This document shows positions 7,767 to 20,191 of a stretch of DNA of 64,000 nt, in pieces. The notes under the pieces are model-generated. The model did no database searches, had not been told where the DNA came from, and saw nothing but the letters and a program-made list of their open reading frames with translations. Source of the DNA: Panacagrimonas sp052386745 (GTDB lineage Bacteria; Pseudomonadota; Gammaproteobacteria; Nevskiales; Nevskiaceae). The position numbers were made by a program, and so were the translations under genes. The stretch is taken from NCBI GenBank assembly GCA_052386745.1, contig JBQTJW010000015.1:82295-146294 (forward strand), read 5' to 3'. Numbering within the stretch: position 1 is the stretch's first letter; the number at the start of each line of letters is the position of its first letter.

Positions 7767-7776
7767 GTTGCAGTGC
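7765..7776 (-). promoter_or_regulatory. TGC-rich motif, possible PhaR operator B
   Basis: Second copy of GCACTGCAACAT, overlapping the first possible phaR start codon. A weak -10-like CATTCT lies a few bases upstream with TTGATC 17 bases further, the same spacing between -10 element and motif as at the small-RNA promoter. Confidence 0.45.
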
Positions 7777-7813
7777 GCAAAGAATGACAGATACCGCAGC
7801 CTGGATCAAAGGC

Positions 7814-8695
7814 TTACGTCAAAACCTGGGGTCTAGACGGGATCTTTTCCGGATCCCAGGTCGCGATGGCGTGCTGCAGCAATTCGTCAACGCGACACCC
7901 GGCAGAAAGGGGCGCTGTTTTTTGGCCCAGACACCCCAGTGCCTTGATGAGATTCGCCGTCGCCCGATCGGTTCTAATGTGCGCGGCTCCATCCCGCTTG
8001 CTCAGCTTTTCGCCGGTGGAACCGACGATTAATGGAAGATGCCAAAACTTTGGAACGTCGGCGCCCAGAGATTCGAGGAGGGCCTTCTGCCGAAACGATG
8101 AGTCCACTAGATCAGCGCCGCGGACGACATCGGTGATGCCGAGCGCCATTTCGTCAATTGCGCTTGCGAGCTGGTAGGCAAACAACCCATCGCGGCGACG
8201 AACGATAAAATCACCCAGATCCACATCGAGACGTCGTTCCAACCGGCCCAGCACCGGGTCCGCCAGAATGGAAAGTCCTGCTGGTACGCGGAAGCGTAAC
8301 GAGGCTTCAGCGTCAGGGTGCGCGGCCGAGCGGCAATGTCCCGGATAGATGGGCTCACTGTCCACGGCAGTCGGTCGCAATTCCGAGCGCGTGCACCGGC
8401 AGGCATAAACTCTTCCTTTCTTCTGGAGTTGCTCGACGGCTGCCGCGTACTCCTCGATGTGTTCACTCTGTCGGCGTGGCGCTCCGTCCCAATGTAGTCC
8501 GTGCTCTTCAAGCTGGCGAAGAATGATCGCTTCGGAACCGACAACAACGCGCGGACGGTCGAGGTCATCCAGCCTGAGAAACCATAAGCCATTCGCCGCT
8601 CGAGCGCACAGATAGCTGCCGAGCGCAGTGACAAGCGACCCGAGATGAAGCGGGCCGGATGGCGTGGGAGCGAATCGACCTGCGCAAGAAGGCAT
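7814..8695 (-). CDS. gluQ: Glutamyl-Q tRNA(Asp) synthetase
   Basis: GluQ is a truncated GluRS paralogue that attaches glutamate to queuosine 34 of tRNA(Asp). The 293-residue product carries the class I signature GRFAPTPSGPLHLGS, the zinc site CRC...Y-x3-C (about residues 98-120) and the KMSKS-like KLSKRDG near residue 230. It lacks the anticodon-binding domain of a true GluRS, as expected. The gene is visibly less GC-rich than infB or pnp. It diverges from the HAD phosphatase gene. The start ATG at 8695 gives MPSCAGRFAPTPSGP, normal for the family. Confidence 0.93.
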   Translation of the reverse strand: MPSCAGRFAPTPSGPLHLGSLVTALGSYLCARAANGLWFLRLDDLDRPRVVVGSEAIILRQLEEHGLHWDGAPRRQSEHIEEYAAAVEQLQKKGRVYACRCTRSELRPTAVDSEPIYPGHCRSAAHPDAEASLRFRVPAGLSILADPVLGRLERRLDVDLGDFIVRRRDGLFAYQLASAIDEMALGITDVVRGADLVDSSFRQKALLESLGADVPKFWHLPLIVGSTGEKLSKRDGAAHIRTDRATANLIKALGCLGQKTAPLSAGCRVDELLQHAIATWDPEKIPSRPQVLT

Positions 8696-8783
8696 GACGA
8701 CAAAAGGTGGAAGTCAGCGCATCAGCGGCATCAGATTTTCACGCGAAAAACATCATCAATCAGACGATTAGATCGGGAATGCT

Positions 8784-8789
8784 TATAAT
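8784..8789 (+). promoter_or_regulatory. -10 element upstream of the HAD phosphatase gene
   Basis: A perfect TATAAT preceded by TG four bases upstream; no good -35 hexamer is visible. Transcription would begin near 8796, inside the longest possible frame of the next gene, which argues for the downstream GTG start. Confidence 0.4.
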
Positions 8790-8875
8790 TGCAGCGATAT
8801 GACGAGGCAATTACTCCTGAATTGGGCGTCTCAACATTGGCGACCTCTTGTCGTGATTTGCTTGATGGGCGTCTG

Positions 8876-9658
8876 GTGACTCTTAAGGCACTACTACTGG
8901 ATGTGGACGGGACGCTCGCAGACACCGAGCGCCACGGGCACCGCCCGGCCTATAACCGTGCCTTCCGCAAGTTGGGGCTTGATTTCCGTTGGGGACCGAA
9001 GCTCTACCGCAAGCTCCTCGAGCAGCCTGGCGGCAAGGAGCGCATTCTGCACTACGTTCACCAGTACCGACCCGATCTCGGCATCCATGCACCTGCCTTT
9101 GCACGCGATCCGATGGATTGGGTTCGCGAGGTGCATCTTGTGAAATCGAGATATTTCCAGCGGTACTTGCGGTCCGGAAAAGTACCCTTACGCCCCGGTG
9201 TTGCACGACTGATTCGTGACGCAGATGCCGCCGGTCTCAGCGTGGCGCTTGTCAGCAACGCCAGCCGAGCAAGCTTAGCGCCGGTCTTAAAGTATGGATT
9301 GGGCGAGGATCTTGCCGCCCGGATCGATGTCATCGTCAGCGGCGATGACGTCGAAAGAAAGAAGCCCTCGCCAGATTCCTACCTTCTGGCAATGTCGAAA
9401 CTCGGCGTGTGCAGCGGTGAATGTATCGCTCTGGAAGATTCGCAGATGGGACTTGCCGCGGCAGTTGCAGCAGGCGTTCCCACTATCGTGACGACCAACG
9501 CAAACACGGAAGGGGAAGACTTCTCCTCTGCTTGGATGGTGTTGGATGGATGCGGAGAGCCTCACGCTCCCCTCAAGCGCTCTCGTGGACCTGTTCGAGG
9601 TCCTTGCCTGACTTTGGAGCAGTTGAGAGGCTTGGCCGATTCTCGTCGTTCACTGTAA
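8876..9658 (+). CDS. HAD-superfamily phosphatase, CbbY-like
   Basis: The protein shows the HAD motif I nucleophile pair in LLLDVDGTLADTE (Asp 9 and 11 from GTG 8876), motif II in ALVSNAS, the motif III Lys in ERKKPSPDSYLLA and motif IV in ALEDSQMGL. The cap sequence (RPAYNRAFRKLGLDF...GGKERI) resembles CbbY, which removes xylulose-1,5-bisphosphate, a Rubisco inhibitor. No Calvin-cycle gene is near, so a general sugar-phosphate phosphatase is also possible. The frame is open back to 8789, but the extra 29 residues are not family-like and overlap the promoter, so GTG 8876 is chosen (260 residues). Codon use is more AT-rich than in the flanking operons. Confidence 0.8.
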   Translation: MTLKALLLDVDGTLADTERHGHRPAYNRAFRKLGLDFRWGPKLYRKLLEQPGGKERILHYVHQYRPDLGIHAPAFARDPMDWVREVHLVKSRYFQRYLRSGKVPLRPGVARLIRDADAAGLSVALVSNASRASLAPVLKYGLGEDLAARIDVIVSGDDVERKKPSPDSYLLAMSKLGVCSGECIALEDSQMGLAAAVAAGVPTIVTTNANTEGEDFSSAWMVLDGCGEPHAPLKRSRGPVRGPCLTLEQLRGLADSRRSL

Positions 9659-9981
9659 ATCAAGCGTAGGGAAATCAAGTCGCCGACAGGAATGGCAGAG
9701 ATCGCCAGCGTCGAGGTGTGTCGTGCCTTCAAGCTGAAACGCCTGCTCAGAAGCGCCTGATCATGGGAATTAATGACCTGAGAAACTAGGTACCGCGCCC
9801 GGAATCCATCTTCGAGTCAGTGGTCGTCACCAATTCTTCGACACGGATTCACCGCTAAAAACAGGGCCCCTCACCAAAAAACTTTCTGGGCCTGTTCGCG
9901 AAGCAGTCGGGCCAATGCCGAAACGGCCTTGATCGAAGCCCTTCGCCGAGGCTCACTGAGACTGCGACCTTGTCGAGAGAA
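9659..9981. other. Gene-free stretch of lower GC content
   Basis: No coding frame here looks real. An ATG-initiated 22-codon frame exists (from about 9692) without family resemblance, and an imperfect inverted repeat spans about 9860-9896. The sequence may be decayed DNA, but I cannot recognise what it came from. Confidence 0.4.
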
Positions 9982-10008
9982 GGCACTCCTGAACGAGTGC
10001 CCCTTTTT
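9982..10008 (+). terminator. Bidirectional hairpin terminator
   Basis: GGCACTC (9982-9988) pairs with GAGTGCC (9995-10001), followed on the plus strand by CCTTTTT. On the minus strand it lies 12 bases beyond the CCA end of tRNA-Arg and is followed by TTCTCTC, so it may also end the tRNA transcript. Confidence 0.65.
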
Positions 10009-10019
10009 CGATGCATAAA

Positions 10020-10096
10020 TGGTGGGCCCGGAGAGATTCGAACTCCCGACCACCTGGTTCGTAGCCAGGTACTCTATCCAGCTGAGCTACGGGCCC
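10020..10096 (-). tRNA. tRNA-Arg (anticodon ACG)
   Basis: The 77-nt cloverleaf on the minus strand begins GGGCCCGTAGCTCAGC and has the anticodon arm CCTGG-CTACGAA-CCAGG (anticodon ACG), TpsiC arm GGAGTTCGAATCTCC-like and an encoded CCA end (10020-10022). It reads CGN codons after A34 deamination. It pairs with tRNA-Ser 39 bases upstream, as serV-argV do in E. coli. Confidence 0.96.
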
Positions 10097-10135
10097 ACAG
10101 CGTGAAACGTTTTACAGCATATCCGCCGGTGCATG

Positions 10136-10228
10136 TGGCGGAGAGTGAGGGATTCGAACCCTCGATAAGGCTATAAACCCTATACGCCCTTAGCAGGGGC
10201 GCGCCTTCGTCCACTCGGCCAACTCTCC
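10136..10228 (-). tRNA. tRNA-Ser (anticodon GCT)
   Basis: A 93-nt minus-strand tRNA starting GGAGAGTTGGCCGAGTGG, with anticodon arm CCCCT-GCTAA-GGG (anticodon GCT, reading AGC/AGU), the long variable arm typical of tRNA-Ser and an encoded CCA end (10136-10138). The promoter is probably shared with lysC/alaS or lies in the 78-base gap after lysC. Confidence 0.96.
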
Positions 10229-10306
10229 GAATGCAGAAAAAGCGGCTGACGGCCCGCCTGCGGGCGCGGATTGTAACGACCCAACCCAGGCGTCACAAGC
10301 TTTGAA

Positions 10307-11539
<1,233 letters not shown>

Positions 11540-11546
11540 GGGTTGC

Positions 11547-14165
<2,619 letters not shown>

Positions 14166-14303
14166 GAGAGGCCGCAGACCAAAGGGTCGCGATTTTAAGC
14201 CGGGCGGCCGTCACGCCGCCATGCGGCGACGAGCCTCGTGCAGGCGCGGTGCCAGCTGCTAGGGTGGCGGGCAAAGAGAATTCCCGGGAACTTCCACTTC
14301 CAC

Positions 14304-15509
14304 ATGCCGCACCCGGTCCACGCCGCTGCCGAACACGAGGCCCGCGGCCGCGCGCCACGCCGCATCCTGCCGGTGCTGGTGCTGGCGCAGCTCGCGGGCA
14401 CGTCCACCTGGTTCGCGGTCAACGCCGTCATGCCGGAACTGCGGGCCGGGTTCGGCTGGCCGGCCGGCTCGGTGGCGACGCTGACCTCGGCGGTGCAGCT
14501 GGGCTTCATCCTCGGCGCGCTGGTGTTCGCCGTGTTCACGATCTCCGACCGATTCTCCACGCGCCGGGTGTTCCTGCTCTGCTCCTGCGCGCAGGCCGCC
14601 TGCACCGTCTGCGCGGAAGCCTTCGCCAGCTCGTTCCCCGCACTGTGCTTCTGGCGGGCGCTCACCGGGTTTTTCCTGGCCGGCATCTACCCGGTGGGGA
14701 TGAAGATCGCCGCGCAGTGGTTCCCGAAAGGACTCGGCGCCGCGCTGGGCCTGCTGGTGGGCGCGCTGGTGCTGGGCAGCGCCAGTCCGCATGCCTTGCG
14801 CGCCCTGTCCGCCGGCTGGCACTGGGCCACGGTGCTGCACGCCATTGCGCTGACGGCACTGGCTGCCGGCGCACTGCTGTTCGTGCTGATTCCCGAGCCG
14901 CCGCCGTCCGCCGCCCCGGCCAGGGCCAAGGCCCTGCAACTGCGCGCCCTGTTCACGGTGATGGCAGACCGCCGGGCGCGCGCCGCGGTGCTGGGCTACT
15001 TCGGCCACATGTGGGAGCTGTACACGCTCTGGGTGCTGGCGCCGGTGATCGTCGCCACGCGGCTGACGGGCGTGGACGTGTCGTGGGCCGCGTTCGGCAC
15101 CATCGGCGCGGGCGCGCTGGGCTGCGCGGTGGGGGGACGCATCGCCACGCGCGTGGGCAGCGCCCGGGTCGCCACCACGCAGCTCGCCGTGAGCGGGCTG
15201 TGCTGCCTGGTCTCGCCGTGGATGCTGACGGCGCCGCTACCGCTATTCCTCGCCTGGCTGCTGCTGTGGGGAACCACGGCCGCGGGCGACTCGCCGCAGT
15301 TCTCCGCGCTCACCGCCACCCACGCACCGCCGGCGCTGGTCGGCAGCGTGCTGACGCTGACCATCAGCATCGGCTTTGCCATCTCCATCATCAGCATCCA
15401 GCTGTTCGTGTGGCTGGCCGGCTTCGTGCCGCTGACCCAGCTGCTGCCCTGGCTCGGCGCCGGGCCGCTGCTCGGGCTGTGGGCCTTGCGCCCCTTGCTC
15501 GGACGCTGA
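14304..15509 (+). CDS. MFS transporter
   Basis: About twelve hydrophobic segments spread over 401 residues from ATG 14304, with a major-facilitator-like loop (ISDRFSTRRVFLLCS) after the second helix and a basic central loop (PARAKALQLRALF). The N-terminus VLVLAQLAGTSTWFAVNAVMPEL is typical of a family of uncharacterised proteobacterial MFS proteins sometimes likened to the cyanate transporter CynX. The substrate is not known. The frame is open to 14238, but ATG 14304 puts the first helix near the N-terminus. It diverges from alaS; its 3' neighbour topoisomerase IB follows on the same strand after 110 bases. Confidence 0.75.
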   Translation: MPHPVHAAAEHEARGRAPRRILPVLVLAQLAGTSTWFAVNAVMPELRAGFGWPAGSVATLTSAVQLGFILGALVFAVFTISDRFSTRRVFLLCSCAQAACTVCAEAFASSFPALCFWRALTGFFLAGIYPVGMKIAAQWFPKGLGAALGLLVGALVLGSASPHALRALSAGWHWATVLHAIALTALAAGALLFVLIPEPPPSAAPARAKALQLRALFTVMADRRARAAVLGYFGHMWELYTLWVLAPVIVATRLTGVDVSWAAFGTIGAGALGCAVGGRIATRVGSARVATTQLAVSGLCCLVSPWMLTAPLPLFLAWLLLWGTTAAGDSPQFSALTATHAPPALVGSVLTLTISIGFAISIISIQLFVWLAGFVPLTQLLPWLGAGPLLGLWALRPLLGR

Positions 15510-15619
15510 GGTCGAACGCCGCCGCCCACGGGCGAGCGCTAGGGGCCGCCATCCGGGACCGCTTCCTGCGACCCGCGTGACGACCACGCCGCCAATTCCT
15601 GCCGATCGCCTTCAAGCTG

Positions 15620-16711
15620 ATGGACTCCGTCCGATCCGACTCCGCCGACGCCTCCGCGCAACTCGACGCGGAAGAAACCGCGCGCGCCGCCGGCCTGCGC
15701 TACGTGTCGGACACGCGGGCCGGCATCCGCCGCCTGGGCAAGCCGGGCGCGTTTCACTACGAGGGGGCCGACGGCAAGGCGATCACCGACGAGGCCACGC
15801 TCGATCGCATCCGCAAGCTCGCCATCCCCCCGGCCTACACCGACGTGTGGATCTGTAGCTCGGCGCGCGGCCACCTGCAGGCCACCGGGCGCGACGCGCG
15901 CGGGCGCAAGCAGTACCGCTACCACGCGCACTGGCGCAGCGCGCGCAACGGCACCAAGTTCGGCCGCATGATCGAATTCGGCGAAGCACTGCCGCGCCTG
16001 CGCCGCCGCGTGCGGCGCGACCTCGCGGTGCGCGGCCTGCCGCGCGACAAGGTGCTGGCGCTGATGGTGGCGCTGCTCGACCTCACCCTGGTGCGGATCG
16101 GCAACAGCAGCTACGCGCGCAACAACCGCAGCTTCGGCCTCACCACCCTGTGCAACCGCCACGCGAAGTTCGCGGCGGGCCGCCTGCGCCTGAGCTTTCG
16201 CGGCAAGGGCGGCACCGACCACCAGCTGGTGGTCGACGACCGCAGCCTGGCGCGCGTGGTCCGGCGCTGCCACGCCCTGCCCGGCCAGCCGCTGTTCCAG
16301 TACCTGGACGACGCCGGCGAGCGCCACGGCATCGACTCCGGCATGGTCAACGACTACCTGCGCGAGGCGACCGGCCACGACTTCACCGCCAAGGATTTCC
16401 GCACCTGGGGCGCCAGCCTCAAGGCCATTGCGCTGATGGCCTGCACGCCGCTGCCCGAGCCGCCGAGCGAGCGCGCCCTCAACGGCTGTATCGTCGCCGC
16501 GATCCGCGAAGTGGCGTGCGAACTGCGCAACACGCCCGCGGTGTGCCGCAAGTCCTACATCAACCCGGTGATCTTCGAGGCCTGGCGCGAGCGCCGCCTG
16601 CACAAGGTGATCTGCCAGGACCTGAAGGCGCATCCGCGCAAGGTGGAAAAGCTCGCGATGCAGCTGCTCCAGCGCGAGGCGCGAAGGGCGGCGCGTTCCG
16701 CGTCGCGGTAG
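15620..16711 (+). CDS. DNA topoisomerase IB (poxvirus type)
   Basis: Type IB topoisomerases nick one strand through a 3'-phosphotyrosine and relax supercoils of either sign without ATP or a metal. The 363-residue protein has an N-terminal domain with RYVSDTRAGIRRLGKPGAF and IPPAYTDVWI, then the catalytic domain: RIGNSSYARNNRSFGLTTL with the first catalytic Arg, SFRGKGG with the Lys, and the nucleophile Tyr 313 in CRKSYINP. This is the bacterial homologue of vaccinia topoisomerase, found patchily in bacteria. Its place between recX and alaS on the opposite strand suggests insertion into an older locus, though base composition looks normal. Confidence 0.9.
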   Translation: MDSVRSDSADASAQLDAEETARAAGLRYVSDTRAGIRRLGKPGAFHYEGADGKAITDEATLDRIRKLAIPPAYTDVWICSSARGHLQATGRDARGRKQYRYHAHWRSARNGTKFGRMIEFGEALPRLRRRVRRDLAVRGLPRDKVLALMVALLDLTLVRIGNSSYARNNRSFGLTTLCNRHAKFAAGRLRLSFRGKGGTDHQLVVDDRSLARVVRRCHALPGQPLFQYLDDAGERHGIDSGMVNDYLREATGHDFTAKDFRTWGASLKAIALMACTPLPEPPSERALNGCIVAAIREVACELRNTPAVCRKSYINPVIFEAWRERRLHKVICQDLKAHPRKVEKLAMQLLQREARRAARSASR

Positions 16712-16800
16712 GCGCCGGAACCCGGCCCGTTCAATTTCCAGACGCAGCGGACCTGCGGGATTCAGAACGCATGAGCGATCGTGGCGTCCGCGCCCGGCCC

Positions 16801-16825
16801 GGCACGGCACGGCACGGCACGGCAG
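16801..16825 (+). repeat. Short tandem repeat GGCAC
   Basis: Four perfect copies of GGCAC followed by GGCAG, in the 150-base gap between the convergent topoisomerase and recX genes. A slippage-prone microsatellite; no function is evident. Confidence 0.9.
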
Positions 16826-16861
16826 CAAGCCTGCGCGCTTGCGGCCGCAGGAGCGGCGCAG

Positions 16862-17318
16862 CTACCCGTTCGGCTCCGCGTCCCCGTTCATGGCCGCCTT
16901 GATCTGCTCGGAGTCGAAGCCGCGCGTGGCCAGGAAACGGTACTGCTTCTGCCACTCGGGACCGCGATCCGGCACGGCGCCGAAACGCCGGGTGCGCACG
17001 CGCGTCGCCTCGGCGGCGAAGTCGCAATCCAGCGCCGCAAACGCTGCGCGGATCTGCTCGTCCGGCACGCGCGCCTCCTTGAGTTCCGCCCGGATGCGCA
17101 GCGGGCCGTAGCCCTGGTTGGCGCGCGAGCGGGCCAGGGTTTCGGCAAAGCGGGCGTCGGACTGCCAGCCCGCCTCGGTGAGGCTCTCCACCACGTCGGC
17201 CGTGGTCTGCGCGTCGTGCCCGCGCGCCGCGAGCTTGCGCCGGATCTGCGCGACCGAGTGCTCGCGCCGTGCCAGGATGCGCATGGCCGAGGCGCGCGCC
17301 TCGGCCGGCGTCAGGTCT

Positions 17319-17341
<23 letters not shown>
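16862..17341 (-). CDS. recX: Regulatory protein RecX
   Basis: RecX binds RecA filaments and limits recombinase and co-protease activity. The 159-residue, mostly helical protein contains three-helix repeats typical of the family (AMRILARREHSVAQIRRKL; SRANQGYGPLRIRAELKE; YRFLATRGFDSEQIKAAM). Its start overlaps the recA stop by 23 bases, so translation is probably coupled and RecX level kept below RecA. Confidence 0.93.
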
Positions 17342-18332
<991 letters not shown>

Positions 18333-18630
18333 GCCTGTTTCTCTTTTGATGGTTTTCACAGCCGCGTGCGCGGTCCAAGGATGCAGCGAGGGGGTGGCCC
18401 AGTTTCCCACAGTTCGCGCGGGGCCACGGCGCAGCACGATCCACCACGATGGGGCCGGCGCGGCACGCATCAAGGTCAAAATCAATCATGAACAGGACTG
18501 GACTTGCGCCGCTGGCTCGCCGCGCTGACAGCCGCCCTTCGCTGAAAGGCGCTGGACTTTGCAGGCCGCGGCGGCATGCTCTGCGGCGTGACGTTGCTCC
18601 GGGTTTTACCTTCACCGACGGGAAAGTCCC

Positions 18631-19632
18631 ATGAACACTTCAGCCGCTCCACGCCACCTGCTTCTGCCGCTCCTGGGCACGCTTCTGATGCTCGCAGCGC
18701 CTGCGGGCGGGGCGGCAGAAATCGACCGCCAGCTGTCCGTGACCATCAGCGTGGACGGCCAGCAGACCTGGAGGGCCGACCCCGAAGGCTCGCGCGGCTC
18801 CACCACGCAGAGCTACCAGTTCGTGACCGTGCTGCGCTCCAGCGGACGGCTCGAAGCGGTCAACTACCTCGACCCCGACATGGACCGGCGCATGCGCATC
18901 AAGCTCGCCTACATGAAGCGCGAGGGCATGGCCGGCACCCAGCGCGCGCCGGTGACGCAGGCGGAAAAGCAGGCCCTGGCCACGGACCTGCTCACCGAAA
19001 AGCTCAAGTGCAAGGGCGACATCCTGTGCACCAACAAGGTCAACCAGAAGTACGCGCTCATCCTGGCCACGGCCGAGTCCGGTGACGGCAGCGAGGCCGA
19101 GGCGCCGGACGACATCCTGGAAGGCGAAGGCCGCTACCTGATCTTCTTCCCGTTCGATGGCTGCCCCAGCCGCATCATCAGCAAGTACACGGCGCACGTC
19201 GAAGGCATCATCGCCCGCGACCGCGAGCGCAAGAAGCTGCGGCCCTTCGTCCTGCAGCGCGATGCCAATTCCGCCGGCAGCGCCCTGGACCAGCGCGCGC
19301 TGTGCTCGCACTACACCGCGACCATCGACACCAAGGAACAGAAGATGTACTGGGACAACCTCTACATCCCCGCCGCCATCGGCGTGGCCGTGCTCAAGGA
19401 CGGCGAGGTGACGCAGCACACCGAGCAGGAATTCCCGGTGCCAAGCGCGGTGATGAACTGGGTTTTCAGCACGCTGCGCTATGCGCCGTTCTCCGGTTCG
19501 GCCAGCACCACGCTGCCGCTGCCGGAGCCGATCGATGGCGACTGGGGCGTGCCCGGCAAGATCGACGGCAGCGTGAAGGTGAACCTGAAGTGGGCATTCA
19601 CCGAGACCGGCGCCGCGCCCGCGGCCAAGTAG
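18631..19632 (+). CDS. Secreted protein of unknown function
   Basis: I do not recognise this 333-residue protein. Residues 1-28 form a signal peptide (hydrophobic LLLPLLGTLLMLA, cleavage near GGAAE). The mature part has a charged region with a small Cys cluster (KLKCKGDILCTNK near residues 125-137) and two more Cys (DGCPS and ALCSHY), which could form two disulfides in the periplasm. The second half looks beta-rich (YTATIDTKEQKMYWDNLYIP; GSVKVNLKWAF). A ribosome-binding sequence GGGAAAG precedes the ATG. It stands alone, diverging from recA and convergent with pncC. Confidence 0.7.
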   Translation: MNTSAAPRHLLLPLLGTLLMLAAPAGGAAEIDRQLSVTISVDGQQTWRADPEGSRGSTTQSYQFVTVLRSSGRLEAVNYLDPDMDRRMRIKLAYMKREGMAGTQRAPVTQAEKQALATDLLTEKLKCKGDILCTNKVNQKYALILATAESGDGSEAEAPDDILEGEGRYLIFFPFDGCPSRIISKYTAHVEGIIARDRERKKLRPFVLQRDANSAGSALDQRALCSHYTATIDTKEQKMYWDNLYIPAAIGVAVLKDGEVTQHTEQEFPVPSAVMNWVFSTLRYAPFSGSASTTLPLPEPIDGDWGVPGKIDGSVKVNLKWAFTETGAAPAAK

Positions 19633-19657
19633 TGCAGGGCGTAAATCGGGGCGCGGC

Positions 19658-20191
19658 TCAGGCCGCGGCCTGAAGGCGCCGGACCAGTCCCGCCAGCGCC
19701 GTTTCCGCGGTCTGCTGGCGCACCGCGGCGCGGTCGCCGCCAAAGTGGTGGCACTCCGCCTCCACCCCCTGCCCGCGCTGCATCCACGCCATCCACACCG
19801 TGCCGACCGGGCAGCGGGTACTGCCGCCGCCTGGGCCGGCGACGCCGGTCACGGCCACCGTCCAGTCCGCGGGCGAGCGCTGCATGAGCCCGGACACCAT
19901 GGCGCGCACGCAGGCCTCGCTGACCGCGCCGTCGGCGCGGAACACGTCCTGGTCCACGCCCAGCAACTCGTGCTTGGCCTCGTTGCTGTAGCTGACCACG
20001 CCGCGCTCGAACCAGGCCGAGGAACCGGCCAGATCCGTGGCGAGCTTGGCGATGAGCCCGCCGGTGCAGGACTCGGCGAACGCCACCCGCGCGCGCCGGG
20101 CGGTCAGCAGTGCGGCCAGGGTCTGGACCAGTGTTTCGGACACGGTTTCGGTCAGGGTTTCAGTTCGGAAGTCGGAGTCGGCGGCGGTCAT
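19658..20191 (-). CDS. pncC: Nicotinamide-nucleotide amidase (CinA C-terminal type)
   Basis: PncC deamidates NMN to nicotinate mononucleotide, recycling NAD breakdown products. The 177-residue protein carries the catalytic Ser motif VAFAESCTGGLI, the strand GVVSYSNEAKHELLGV and the glycine loop VTGVAGPGGGS. It lacks the N-terminal molybdopterin-like domain of full CinA. In many bacteria cinA lies directly before recA; here a divergently read unknown gene separates the two. Its start overlaps the preceding transporter stop by four bases. Confidence 0.92.
   Translation of the reverse strand: MTAADSDFRTETLTETVSETLVQTLAALLTARRARVAFAESCTGGLIAKLATDLAGSSAWFERGVVSYSNEAKHELLGVDQDVFRADGAVSEACVRAMVSGLMQRSPADWTVAVTGVAGPGGGSTRCPVGTVWMAWMQRGQGVEAECHHFGGDRAAVRQQTAETALAGLVRRLQAAA

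Noticed and set aside
8789..8875. Longer N-terminus for the HAD phosphatase
   Set aside because: The extra 29 residues are unlike the family and overlap a TATAAT element, so GTG 8876 is the more likely start.
9970..10176. Plus-strand ORF across the tRNA genes
   Set aside because: Its peptide (GEIRTPDHLVRSQVLYPAEL) is the well-known spurious translation of the reverse complement of tRNA genes.
18333..18630. LexA box before recA
   Set aside because: No sequence close to CTGT-N8-ACAG or to the long Xanthomonas-type palindrome is present; partial matches were too weak to report.
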